A stretch of 64,000 bases of DNA, taken from positions 112,122,584 through 112,186,583 of the forward strand of contig NC_079495.1 in the NCBI RefSeq assembly GCF_030052815.1, written 5' to 3'. This DNA comes from Hevea brasiliensis (lineage: Eukaryota > Streptophyta > Magnoliopsida > Malpighiales > Euphorbiaceae). Of the stretch, positions 27,074 to 39,380 are shown piece by piece. The position numbers were made by a program, and so were the translations under genes. The notes under the pieces were generated by a model. The model made no database searches and was not told the DNA's origin. It was given only the letters and a program-made list of their open reading frames with translations. Numbering within the stretch: the stretch's first letter is position 1; every line of letters starts with the position of its first letter.

Positions 27074-30000
27074 TGTCCTAACGTATCTCTTAGTGACTTT
27101 AGTCCCCATTCCTTTGTTTCAATAATCTCTACTTCCCAAAGACATAACTTATGTTCCTTATCATATAGTATCCTATGAGATGCTTTCCTGTAGCACCTGT
27201 CATAGACATCTCCTTCAAAATTTCTACTTGTTCTATGACCTCAATGGTCAATACCTATGCATCTTCTCACTCCCATGATACTTCGAATTTCCAATCTCCT
27301 TTGTGCCATTACTAAGGTCCTTAGACCAACTCCTATCCATTTTATGCAACTAGTCATGTAGAGTTCCATCGAAATGCCAAGTGTACCTACACCATATATG
27401 CTTCTTCTACACTCTGATATGGTATCCTACAACACTAGCCTTTGCTCCCCTTTATTACCAATCTCTATGGTGTAAGGATGTGACTCATATTGTCTATTTT
27501 ACAACGTCTCATGAAACACCCTTCTAAAACAACTGCCTCTGAATGCACCTTACCTAAGATCATTGCTAATTCTGTTGGTCATTGAAGCTTTAGCTAGATC
27601 CTCCCATACTAAAAACATTTTTACCTTCCTAATTCCATGATACTACAAGCTTCTAACTTATTTTGTGTCACCAAAGAGTTCCTTGTAACAATTCCTACCT
27701 ATCTTAGGTAATTTGTTGTGTAGAGTTCCACCTAGTCAACACTACTTATCATGGCCTACTCATTTTCTGAAAAAAGAGTTCCTTGACTTCTGCTTAAAAC
27801 TTCTTACTATCTGATGTGCTTCTTGACACATTGGTACTTAAATCGATGCTCCATTATTCCTTTATCTTACCATTTCACCATAATTTATTTTAAACATCCC
27901 TTAGTGTGTCCCTAGCGTACTTATTCCTTTTTATCCTCACTATTGTAACCAACTCTACTGAGCTTTTCACCTATCATTTGGATCTTACCCACTTTTTTTT
28001 TTTTTTTTTTGTGCTAGTGTTGATATCTTTCCAACTTATTGTACCTATTCTTTAACCTTTGTCCTCTCTCACCCTTATGCCTTTCCTTTAAGGATATCCA
28101 TCCCAACATCTACTTTGACTTTTTTTTTTTTTTTTATCTCTTAGTCCTATCTTGATTACTAGTTCCATTACTTTTGGAATTCTAGCCTTACTATTGGCTC
28201 CTACCAGCACATCCTTCACATCATGTAACACTTGTAATTGACCATAGAAAACTCTTCTCGTATCTCCTTTCCCAACTTAACTATCAGAACATTACTATTC
28301 CTTATCACCCTTAGTAGGAACTCGCTCATCCTAGTTAGATAGGAGCCTCATAAACTATATGTTCCATCTAAACTAATATGGCTGTGGGAAATGTGTGCTA
28401 TGCCTTAATTCCAGTCAAGATACTTCACGTGTTCATTCTCCTTAATATTACCATATATACTGCTCACAGCTTTCCAAACTTCAATATTAAAGTTACCCAT
28501 CAGAAATAATTTCATCCACTAAAACTTATTCATAACTAGCTTTTCTTCTAGCTTATAGTTCAAAAGGGTTATAAGCCCTGGTGACTAACTCGACTTAATT
28601 TCGGTCACTACTCTAATTTTCATTTCATACATAACATCAGGTACACGCTTACCGTCATTTTCTTTTTAAGAAGAACGTGTACAGATTGGTGCTTATTAGG
28701 TTCTTAAATACTAGGTCATCACAACATTATTTCCTTTGCTTATGTAGACTTCTAAAGCCAAAAGTGCGATCTAAACTTGAAGAGAAGGAGAAATCTCCTC
28801 TTACTGACATCAACACATCATTCATGTCTCTTGGTCTTCTCCTTGAAATTTCGTCATCTTTAGATAAGATATCAATTACAGCAATCCTTTTATTGTACCA
28901 CCGATTTGCCTAATATATCATCATAAAATTTTCTATCTCCACTTGTACTCCATTTCTATCTTTTTTATGCCTACCTTAACTCTTTTGCATCCCTATATTT
29001 TACTGTATTCAAGAAGATACCTCTTACTAATAAACTCTTCCAAAATGGATTCCAATCATGCTTACTGTCATAACTCTTATCCTTGTACTTCTCAGTGACT
29101 TGTGACTGTCACTCATACATATCTCTTTCTGCTTTATCTCCTTCTGTAGTTCTGTCATTCATTTTCATTCATGTTTCCTTATAAAGTGACCTTATTGGTC
29201 ATACTAAAAATGCTTATCTAATCCTTGATCGCAGACCCCATGATTGCTATCTCACCACCTCTACTTAGGTCCTGAGAATATGTGCCCTTTTCCACCATCC
29301 TTTTTGTTTGTCATGCCTATTTGAACCATTAGGTTTACTTTTATTTAACTTACTACTTATTAATTCACTCTTTGCCTGATAGGACAGTTCAAGACACCAT
29401 TGCACATCCTATAACTTTTACTTGCTCTGGTTACATTCCTCGACTAACTTTCCTCATACTGTTAGAAGTCCAAATGGACTGATCCCATTGCTACCTACTC
29501 CATCTTGGAAACAGGAATAGATAGAGTTTGATCCATATCTTGCAACTCTGAACCCCATGTTTTGGCTCCTGACACTACCCGAACCATGATCTACCCTAAG
29601 TCCTACACTTTTGGATTCTATATCTTGACAGCTATCCTTACTCATGTACCCTCGTTCTAGGTTTTCTAATATTGCCTTTCAGTTCATCCTATTTACCTTG
29701 CTCAGAATGGCACTTTATATACCTTATATCACACTTTGATCTTCCTGACCTTGTCCTATTTTTGGCTATTCGGTTTGCTCTTTAATTCATCTCTTTTATC
29801 TTACCCAAAATAGAACTTGACTATTTTATTCTTTAGTGCTACTCTCTTTCTTGATCTGACTATCATGTTTGGAACTTATATCCCTTCACTGTCTCTATCA
29901 AGTTATCAACACCTTGATGTTACTCAAAATTGGTGTTCTAACCACTCTGGCTGGTACTTCCCCTGTCATTCGAATTTCTCTCCTGTTGCATCTAAAACCA

Positions 30001-31416
30001 ACTATCCAAATTTTCATTTCTATATTTCCTTTTATCTACTGATATTTTATGACTTATTTTTGCTGATTTGCAGTCATTTTCCTTTTCTCTGTTTAACTCT
30101 AAACTACCCTCTAATACCTCAAGGAGGGAATCTACAGGATTTTTTTTTCCTTACTACTCCAAAGCTCTGCATCCATCATGATCTAATCTCTTATGATCCT
30201 TACAATGAAAATTGTACTCTCCCTAAAGGGATACCGGAGCCACTATTTCCTATCACACTACAGTCCCATTTAGGACATCATTCCACAGATCGTTATATTA
30301 GTGGTACTCTTCTGTCTCTCCTTAGAAAATATTACCATACTCTATAGTATAACTGACTACAAGAAAGGTACTACCTCAACCCCATTATCACAACTATATA
30401 AAGCTGTCTGCTCTCTTTTTATATTGTCAAGCTTCTTAGAATGTCATTTTGCAGGATACGAATATTATTCATAACCTCAAATCTCCTTTAGGGAGTAGAG
30501 TCATACTTACGTTCCAATGTCACACGAAGGAGGTGCTATCTTCATTAAACTTTGGGCAATACATCCACTGTAATGCTAACACTGCCAACGATCTCATACC
30601 GGAGACAAAATGATCCCACCAAGTAGGTTTCACCATTACACTGCAATCATACTAAAAAACTCTAGTCTTATGCCACTTATGCTCTAACTCTACACTCAAA
30701 GTAGGATAACTGAGTTACTGACTCTAGTTATCACTCAACTACGACCTTTGATATTCAATCTCTAGGGTCTTAAACCCTAACTAGGATTTTTCCTAACTCC
30801 TTTACAGAAATAAAACTCTGTCTTGACATAACTATACCCAAACAGAGGTTGTTTACAAACACCCTAATCATGGTGCACCATAAGGAAGCACGCAGCTCTA
30901 CACAATAATTTCATGTCGGTACTGTAATCTGCAGCTTATAGCACAGACATCGAGAACATTGCATAGTTACTACGGTACATCCCAACAGACTAGATTTGTC
31001 ACTCTTTTATCCATCCTGACTCCACTGATACCATAAACTTACTTTGATTGGCTATTCACTAATGACTGCCTGCAATGATATCCTCACTCCCATTTAGGGT
31101 AGCAATACTGCTAAAAATCACCTTTAGGTCCTCGTGCCTTGCACTAGATAGGCACACCACTTGGACCCATACTAATAGAAACATAGTATTTCTTGGAGTA
31201 TGTATTTCCATGGTAGACCTCAACACGCCTGCTAAATTTATTTCACATCACCATGTACTTCACAAAACTGAGGTGCTAAATTGAAGCACTCTTATACTAC
31301 CCGAGGAATAACGCAGAATCTAAAAGCAAGGAATTACAGAAGAAGAAGAAACAGAATCCTATACTCCGCATGTGACAAACTCTAGGTATAAACTTTCTCA
31401 TGAGCCTAAAGCCTAA
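27074..31416 (-). other. Non-coding interior of element B
   Basis: 4.3 kb with no long frame on the minus (transcript) strand. From about 27950 to 31400 it aligns colinearly, at perhaps 70-75 percent identity by eye, with 52060-55240 in element E. Shared blocks include GCCTTAATTCCA, AAGATACTTCACGTGTTCAT and CAGACATCGAGAACATTG. The open frames seen here are not conserved in E, so I treat them as chance. 27074-27950 has no partner in the window. Confidence 0.8.
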
Positions 31417-31428
31417 GCTCTAATACCA
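31417..31428 (-). other. Primer binding site of element B (degenerate)
   Basis: Minus strand TGGTATTAGAGC, one change from the tRNA-iMet-complementary TGGTATCAGAGC, 4 bp from the 5' LTR. The position marks 31433-33298 as the 5' LTR. Confidence 0.8.
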
Positions 31429-31432
31429 CATT

Positions 31433-33298
31433 TGTCATAACCTAACCTATGGGCCAGACCGGCACTAGGACCTAGACCAGCCTAAAGCCCCTGAGGCCTG
31501 TAGTTAGCCTGACTAATCCTTAACCCAATCCTAAAGCCCATTTAAGTCCAATTTTAAGAATTCAACCGGACAGAGTCTGGCCATAATATGGACCATACAA
31601 TGGGGAGTTTTTGACTCGTCTGACCTTTAAACACAATATATATAACAATTTGGGGAGCTCAGCTCACCATCCACATACTCATCAGGTCATAAATCAAATA
31701 GGAGCTCAGCTTCCTCATTCAATCTAATCACACTCACATATACATGCATTTAATGTTCTTACAATTTCAACATAATATTATATTACAGTCCCAAAATGAT
31801 TAAAATACTCCTAACAGATGTGGAGTCTAAAATTTAGCTAAATTGTACAAAATACATTAGATATTACTAATTGACCTGTGAAGAAGAGGAGCAGGTTAGT
31901 CACAACAAGTAATCCTCCTGTAGCCTGGAAAAATAAGTTGAACAGGAGTGAGCATTTGACTCAGAGAGTAAAATACTAATTTTAACTACAATATTTATAG
32001 CTACCTAAAACTAATGCATCCTAAAGAGTGGAATCCAACACCATTAAAATTTTCATACACATCACGTCATAACAACAAAAAGGCAATTTGGAGCACTCAC
32101 ACACCTAACAATGTTCAAACAGTACATATATGGGAGCTGATCCCCTATACAGCTCTCTTGATCCAACCTCTGCCAACGAGTGCCTCTCAAGCTAGACTTT
32201 CGCTTAATAAACCAAAAGGACCGAGTCCATAAAGGACCAAGTCCCAGTGAGTGTCTCTCAAGTCATGCCTACCCCGACTTATCCATAAAGGACCGAGTCC
32301 CAGCGAGTGTCTCTCAAGCCGCGTCTACCCCTCCTATCCATATCCAATACCACACACCACACACACGCCAACGCACGCACACTGCTCCAAATTACCATAA
32401 ACAACAACCATGACACTTCATTAATTAAGAATGTAATATAAAATGTACCTAGTATTTAACTACATATATACATATTTATAAGTGATGCATGGGCATGCTT
32501 GAATATATAATAATATTTAAATTATAATTAAAATTAATATTTTACTCACAGACTTGACTCGAGGTCACTGTGGCGGCTGGGCGGAAGAGGAAGGCTGTCC
32601 CAGCTCACCTGATAATTTTATTACAATGATTTAATATATTTGACTCAATAAAAGCTTAAAAAGGACCAAAGACACCCTAAGTCATGCCGAAAATCCGGCA
32701 GAATCTCCCCTATACCTAAGACCTACCTAACCTGCAAAAGGGCTCAAAATGCACTTCTATATCCACAATTCACACATCCATAACTCAATTACATCATATG
32801 GCCCCTCCTGGGGCCATCCAAACAATCAATAACCATAATTTGAAAGATTGCAATTTAATCTTTATAATTAACCCTTTTGCAAAAAGCTGCCCAAATGAGC
32901 TCTAAAAATTCTAAAACTTTGCTCTGCGGTCCTCAGTAATATTATTAAGCTAATGCAAAAGAAATTATAATTGTCTAATGTACCACGAATATTCTATAGA
33001 TTTTTAATCGAAATTAGGCCTATATAGTTAAGAAAAATGGGGGTTTGGGTTTACCTATGCTAATTCTGACCCCGCGAACGCGTCCGGAACATCTAAAAAC
33101 GGTGGGGTGGCCTATAATCTCGATCAAATTCTGAAACTTTTTCGATAGCCTGCCTGCCCGACTCGAAATTGTAGACCCGAGCAACTGTTGAATTTCCGCT
33201 AATAGAAGGTACCTATGCGAAGCCCACAATACTAGGGGTTAGACTAAAATATTTATATTTACATATAAAATAATCATTTGAAAATTAGGGGTGTTACA
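31433..33298 (-). repeat. Element B 5' LTR (1.87 kb)
   Basis: From TGTCATAACC to GGGGTGTTACA. It is longer than the 3' LTRs, partly because a block with the cores GGACCRAGTCCCAG and GAGTGTCTCTCAAG occurs in extra tandem copies near 32200-32330. Confidence 0.88.
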
Positions 33299-34283
33299 AT
33301 TTGAATCACTTTGCAGGTTAAGTAGATCCTAAGTAGATTCTTATTTTGTATTAGAGCTAATAAATTTATTAATATAATTATTTAGGTGAGTAAAGACAGT
33401 CATCTTCCTCCACACAGCCACCCCAGTAGTCTCTTATGTACTTTGAGTAGATATTGATTTTTTTTATAATTTGAATATTATTATACATACAAGACATGCT
33501 AATGCATTAACTTATAATTATATGTATATAGCTATTATAGGTATACTTTGTATTGCAATATTATTTGATGAAATTGATGTGGGTGTCACATTAGGGTAAT
33601 TTGGAGCTCTGTGTGTGTGTCGACGTGCGTGAGGTATAGTACTGGATATGTGTAGGATGGGTAGATTGACTTGAGCTAGTCTCGCTTAGGGCCTGATCCT
33701 TTTTGTGATAAGTCGGGATGAGTACGGCTTTGAGTTGATCTCGTTGACCCTTGCATTTAGATTATTAAGAGAAAGTTCGGCTTGAGTTGATCTCACTGGC
33801 AGAGGTTGGAATCAAGAGAGCTGTGTAGAGGATCAACTCTCATATATATATATTTGATTGATGTGACACACGGGTGTGTGAGTGTTCCAAATTATTTATT
33901 GTGCGAATATTGTTTGAACTTGGTTGAATATGTTGATATATGCTGCATTTCATCTTTAAGGATGCATTAGCCCTAAATAGCTATAAAAATTGTATTTAAA
34001 ATCAATATCTTACTCTATTAGTCGAATGCTCACTGCTGTTCACTCCATTTTTTTTCTAGGCTACAGGAGAATTCGTTTTGTGATTAACCTGCTTCATTCC
34101 TTGTAGGTCTATTAGCAGCAAATATCAGTATTATATAGTATTGATTACAAATCTAAAACTCCGTATGTATTAGAAGTATTTTAATTAGTTTGGGACTGTA
34201 ATTATTTATTTATTTTTGAAATTGTAAACCTAATATTATGTGTGTATGGATATATGAAATGGGTATTTATCTTAGATGAGGGC

Positions 34284-35180
34284 CAGTGACAAAGCCAGAA
34301 AATCCATTTATGAGGGCCAAATTAAAAAATATGTAATTCATAAAAATAATATAAATTCACAAGAAAATTTTTTAAAAATAAAATCTACTTGCTAAAAATT
34401 AAATGAAAGTTGTTGTTAATTAAAAAAAATAATAAATGCTTAACATTAAGAATTATTATACTTACAATAAATTAATGGCTTAAAATTAAAAAAAATTATC
34501 TAATTTATCTCGAATTTATTTATTTTTTCATAGTAATCACGAAAAACAAATTTAACTAAAATTATAAATTAAATAAAATAAATGATATGGCTTTAATTTA
34601 TAAAAGAATTTTTTTTTTTAATTTGAGTCTAAGAAAATTATAGTAAGGAGAAATTTCAATAATAGCAATAAGATTATGAGAAAAAAGCCACTAAAATTTT
34701 AAATTGATGAAAAAAAATGATAAAATAAATGTATTAGAATTTCATTTGATAATTTATCCAATAATTTAAATTTCAAAGAAAAGCAATTAGTGATTGCCGT
34801 AAAATAAAATTGATGATAAAGAATAAGCCAAGAAATAATAATGTCTTAAATTTTTTTATAAAAAAATTTATATTTCACTATTAATATCATTCAGTTAAAA
34901 TTTAGAGTTTTATTTTTTTATAAAATTAGTAATACTCCTAAAAATTTTTAAAATATTGGGACAACTATTGATTTTTGAGAACTATTATTATATTATACCT
35001 CTAAAAGATTTTAAAATACTTATTAAAAATTTTATGAGGCCTAGTACCCCATAAAATTTATATAGTAATAATTAAAAAAAATACTAATATTTTAAAAAAA
35101 TTATTATTATACCCTTAAAAAATTTTAAAAACTCAGGGGAGCCCAGTGCCCCCCATGGCTCAAGTGTAGCTCCGCCCCTG
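34284..35180. mobile_element. hAT-like non-autonomous element in the solo LTR
   Basis: The left end CAGTGACAAAGCCAG and right end GTAGCTCCGCCCCTG (inverse CAGGGGCGGAGCTAC) are diverged forms of the common plant terminus CAGTGGCGGAGCCAG. The interior is AT-rich and non-coding. It interrupts the aligned LTR sequence. No clear 8-bp target duplication was found. Confidence 0.65.
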
Positions 35181-35409
35181 TCCCCAGATAAATATACCTT
35201 ATGATTACAGGTAAGGTGAGTCAAGAACCCCCACGTTGGATAGTCCAGGTTATGGCCGGTCTCTGTTCGGTTAATTTCTTGAATTGGGGCTTAGAATATG
35301 GGTTTCATAATTGGTTTAGAACAGTTAGGCTTACTACGGGTTTTAGAAACCTTATACTGACCCAAGTCCTAGTGTTGATTCGGCCCATAATTTGGGTCGT
35401 GACAATAAC

Positions 35410-36999
35410 AACTAAAATAAATAAATTCTAAATTTAAATCACTTGATTCAAAATGAATATATAATCCAATTTATACTTATAATAATTAGAGCTTAAGGTA
35501 TTTTTAATGCGCAAACTAGAGCATAATTTATGTTTTTTTTTTTTAAATAATTTATGTTAGGGATACCTGAATGATATGATGTAAAGCTAACTCCTCACCA
35601 ATGCCAACCTGCCTTAACCTTATTTGATGACGTCTATTTGTTCCATGCATGCTGTTGTGGGATAGCATTTTTCCTTTTCATGTGTCCATTCCTTCGTATT
35701 ATATAATTGAGTTTTGGATCTTGATGATAAACACATATAATTAAGCTCTCTACATTAACTAGGGTTTTGCTCGTAATAAAAGTCTCCACCTAAGATGGAT
35801 TAATGGCAGAAACATCTATATATAACCTCAATGAAACTATAACCAATTGCTAAAGTTTCGTATCCATGGTGATTGATGAGTCGCTGACGCATAAACACCC
35901 CCCACACACAACCAATCATGCACAGAAAATTCTCATTTTGTGTTTCATACCCTAAACGTATCAGCTACAAAGCCTCACCTTTCTACCGCATTTGTGCTTT
36001 AAAAGCCCCACTTCAACTTTCCAATAGCTACTCCAAACCTTATTTTGCAAAAATGTTGAACAGTTGATACATTTCTAAATTTTGCAGTTTAAAAAGTTAT
36101 TATAAAATTAGAATTCAATATAAAAAAGATCATTTTAGACTTATCTCAATCTGCATCTCACTCTAGAGGCTCTATTAGTTAGTCTTTAATGATGGTATCT
36201 TCATGTAGATATTTTATAAAAAATTTCAGTTAATATAAATTATTAACAATTAATTATTAATTATCAGGTCCCCTTAGATATGATGGCATATCCCATTAGC
36301 ACTGTTTCAAAGTGCACACCATCAACCGGAATCTACAAAGCTGCTATGCATCCATACATCATCTTTTCAACTGGGCATTAATTAACTACTTTAAATGGAA
36401 TCTATATGGGCATTGACGAGAAAAAAATACATATATAAATATATTTTTGGACCCTATGCTTGAAAAGGCAAATAAAATAATACTAATTAACCAAAAGGAA
36501 AAGAATTTAACCTGCCTATACTATGAGTATTGCCCAGTATCTTTAAGTGCTTAATTTTTTTTTTATGCATATTTTTATTATAACTTGAGGAATTTAATTT
36601 AATTACTGGAGTGAAATTCTTGACAGAAGTCACTCATCTAGCAGATCAGTTTGGTTCGAATCCCACTTTCTTGATCTCACGTAAAGGAAAAAAGGCCCTT
36701 TATAAGCTCTTTCTTATTTGAAAAGGGCTCTCTTTTTATTTTGAGATAGCGAAAGTACTTAATTAAGAGTCCAATCATCAATTAGTAGAGCTCAACTGTA
36801 TTTGACTACCAAGGAAAGCCAATGGGCTTTGAACTTCATCTTTTTATTTGTATGAGTTGGGCCTTTGAATTTGATCTTAATCCAGCTTCGGCTGAACAAG
36901 CAAAGCAAGAGAGGCTCGAGTCCTCAGGCTTCTGGCTCCCCATTTCTGCGTGCGTTTGGAGGCAGACGAAGCTTGAGCCGACGCGGGGCATTTCAAAGG
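35410..36999. other. Intergenic DNA upstream of the SWSAP1-like gene
   Basis: No gene supported. A canonical B-box GGTTCGAATCCC occurs near 36653-36664 without a convincing A-box or target duplication. In-frame codons extend upstream of the chosen SWSAP1 start, to 36865. Confidence 0.5.
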
Positions 37000-38299
37000 A
37001 TGGTTGAGGTCCTGGAGGAGTTCTTCCCTGGCGGCCGAATAGATTTTACGCGCCAACAGTCGCAACCACTTATGCTTCTCTCCGGTCCTCCTTCTTGGTG
37101 AGGGCTAATAACCTATCCCTCTCTCTCTCTGTCTCTCTCTGCCTAGCTTTATCGGAATTTGTAATGGAATTTGGTAAATTTGTAGCGGGAAAACGTCTTT
37201 ACTTTTCCAGTTCGCATTTAACACCGCCATAGCTGAGACTAATGAAGCTGCCAAATCTACTGTGGTCTTCATATGCAACCGCCGCAGGCTAGAAAACAAA
37301 CCCCCTTTTCTCTCTCAGGCATTGCTCTTATTTTTTATTCCTGGTTTTTCAATCTCTCTTTTACTCCTCTTGAAGTGTGTTTTTTTCGTTTACCAATTTT
37401 ATGGGTTAAAATTTTCAGGGCATTGATCCATCTTCTGATGCCTTTCAACGCATACAAATGAAGTAGTGGACCCTCTCAGTTCTTTAATAGTTGTTTTCGC
37501 TTCTCTTTTCGCCTGTTATTGATTCATTCTTCTAAAGGTATGTGCATGATGACGAAGGCATCAAGAAATACTTTGCTGCATTCCACCTGTATGATAAATT
37601 TCCAGTAGCAGTGGTTATTGATGATTTTGGAGACTTTTTCAGTGAAAGGTACTCACTTGTAAATTCTTTCTCCATGTTTCGTAGTTCTCATTCTATTTCA
37701 TTTTGTTTGTCTTTTGCTTGCAAAAATTTCTAAGGACCTGCCAAGAGAGATATCATAATCCTCGAGGAAGAGACTTAGCCATGGTTCGGATTCTTGCTTT
37801 GTGCCACAATGCAGTAACGCATGCGAAGTGAGTTTAGTTAATAAGATGCCTTGCCTGGACTGCTTAATTTTCCTTTTCGCAAGTGTTAACGTCTGGTTTA
37901 AACTGTATGAACAGTGAGCAAGGTCACTGCAAGCTTTTGCTTTCTGATACCCACCATGGAGACTCCCCAAGGTCGCTCTTCATCTATAAAAGATGGGTTT
38001 CATCCATTTTCACCATCAAAGGTTTGCACCAGAGAAAACCTGTGATTTGTGGGAAATGGTTTTTGTGTATGAATGTTGTTTTTGGTATCATTTTGGTACA
38101 TTTCATTAGGTGTTAAAAGAAAATTAAGAGTAGATTGAATGTTTATGTTGAAGGTGATGGCAAGGGATCATTTCTTCTAAGAAAAAACAGTAATTTGGGA
38201 AGTGGGAACTCTGAGAGGACAAGGACTGCCAAATACTCCATAGCTCTTCAATATTTATTTCTGGAGGGGATCATTGAAGATGATGAGAATAAAACATAG
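37000..38299 (+). CDS. SWSAP1: SWSAP1-like RecA-family ATPase (7 exons)
   Basis: Predicted 243-aa P-loop protein resembling SWSAP1, the RAD51-paralogue-like partner of SWS1 in homologous recombination (Shu complex). Exons: 37000-37097, 37186-37318, 37419-37462, 37538-37648, 37735-37827, 37915-38021, 38154-38299, all phases consistent. The Walker A motif GPPSCGKTSLLFQ is split by intron 1. The Walker-B-like VAVVIDDFGDFF is in exon 4, and FQRIQMKYVHDD matches the region after the P-loop of the human protein. Intron 2 (37319-37418) begins GC (CTCAG|GCATTG); no GT donor keeps the frame into GIDPSSD. Start at 37000 is chosen by resemblance, but an in-frame ATG at 36865 exists. The family assignment rests on residue patterns recalled from the family, not a search. 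Confidence 0.78.
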
Positions 38300-38640
38300 T
38301 GTTGCTCCAGTGCATCTAAAACGAATCTGTGCTCGATGAAATATCCAACTTCCGAAATACCACAGGTGAACTACACTTGTTTCTGATGTTATGACTTGTA
38401 AAATCTATGGAAAAACTTGGTCACGAAATGTTTTCTTGTACCTTAATTTTGGTTGTAGGTATCGAAGCATTGAATTTTCACATTTAGCATTTCATAGATG
38501 TATACGTTGAAATTTGTCTTTCTTTAACAGCCCGTTTGTAACAGCAACTTAGAAAAGAAAGTACATATTCAATTCGCATATATTATTCAAGAACTTCGTT
38601 AGATACATTGCCAAGGGATTTATATTCCCAAAATGTTCTA

Positions 38641-39211
38641 CTAAAACTCCTTTTTGTACTCAGGATCGCAAAATTCTCCACCGAGATCATCACAAGCCTC
38701 TTCTAGGAACACCCTGTAACAAATCGACGTACATCAAACAGAAAATCCTTACCAGAAATGAAAAAAATTTGATAACTAACAGTGATCTTACGTCTTGGGA
38801 CTATTGTAGTCTAAGTACTCTGTGTCTATCTGTTCAGTGGTAGTGCTAGTAGTGCTTGTGGCAATTGATTTGAGCTTCACTTCAGGATACATTTCAACAT
38901 CACAAGCTTCCCCTCCTATTGTCTCGCAAGCCTCAGCTGGGAAAACACTAGGTAAAACAAGTATACCAAGTTATTATGTTGTTAAATGTCAAGTGACTTT
39001 ACAATTTCGTGATCAATGGAGAAAACGAGACTTACGAGGTCACGGAGCTGTAATCAACTGTTGAAGCGTCATGGCCCACAACTGAACTTCCTTTGATTGG
39101 GGAACATCTGGGGATCTTCAACCTTGGGAAGGTCCTCCATTGCAAGGCCAAGGTTTTTGTGGTACTTGCAATAGGGAGAGGTGGGGGTGAAAGAGGTAAG
39201 AGTGCCTGCAT
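38641..39211 (-). CDS. LIR1: LIR1, light-regulated chloroplast protein (3 exons)
   Basis: Predicted 134-aa homologue of LIR1, a light-induced, clock-influenced chloroplast protein that helps tether ferredoxin-NADP reductase to thylakoid anchors TIC62 and TROL. Exons on the minus strand: 39211-39036, 38947-38792, 38713-38641, in phase. The N-terminal part (starting MQALLPLSP) is rich in Ser, Pro and Arg/Lys like a transit peptide, followed by DASTVDYSSVTS. Two related Cys-containing modules follow: FPAEACETIGGEACD and FLEEACDDLGGEFCD, the second near the C-terminus. Length agrees with the family (about 125-135 aa). It converges with the SWSAP1-like gene; 341 bp separate the stops. Confidence 0.88.
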
Positions 39212-39311
39212 CTTCTACGGGTGGTGCTTGAGGCATCCTTCTGAGGGAGATGTAGCCAGATTATAAGCATCAAGGATGTTGTTTTCCGAGTGTGAAAATG
39301 ACTTGGAACAG

Positions 39312-39380
39312 GAATAAAAATAGATAAGGTGGTAAGATTTTCCCGTGAATGGATAAGGTTTCCTTTTTGGTTTGACGTGG
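39312..39380 (-). promoter_or_regulatory. LIR1 promoter with light-response motifs
   Basis: About 100-170 bp upstream of the LIR1 ATG are two I-box motifs GATAAGG (39323-39329, 39352-39358, seen on the plus strand), an ACGT core in GACGTGG (39374-39380), and a TATA-like TATTTTTATT (minus strand, about 39314-39323). I-box plus ACGT pairs are typical of light-regulated nuclear genes for chloroplast proteins. Confidence 0.5.

Larger units (their letters stand above)
18395..33298 (-). mobile_element. Ty3/gypsy element 'B', non-autonomous, interrupted by element C
   Basis: 3' LTR at 18395-20100, 5' LTR at 31433-33298, both with TG...CA ends, flanked by the 5-bp target duplication ATTTG (18390-18394 and 33299-33303). 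The transcript sense is minus. Next to the 5' LTR is a degenerate tRNA-iMet-type primer site, and next to the 3' LTR is a purine tract (minus strand of 20101-20117). The interior keeps only the integrase C-terminus (20290-20592); the rest (27074-31416) is non-coding and related to the interior of element E. Element C splits it at 20809-27073. Confidence 0.87.
17965..35404 (+). mobile_element. Solo LTR 'D' interrupted by element B
   Basis: Two pieces, 17965-18394 and 33299-35404, form one LTR of the same family as B, E and F but in opposite orientation. It starts CGTAACACTC and ends TTGGGTCGTGACA. The 5-bp ATAAC lies on both sides (17960-17964, or 13915-13919 in copy 1, and 35405-35409). No internal region remains, so it is a solo LTR, the oldest layer of this stack. 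It also carries a hAT-like insertion at 34284-35180. Confidence 0.82.

Noticed and set aside
29817..30347. 176-aa plus-strand frame in the non-coding block of element B
   Set aside because: It is antisense to the element, rich in Phe, Leu and Ser as expected from pyrimidine-rich DNA, and not kept in the homologous part of element E.
36653..36664. Canonical tRNA B-box GGTTCGAATCCC
   Set aside because: No convincing A-box at the right distance, no cloverleaf and no target duplication; too little for a SINE or tRNA call.
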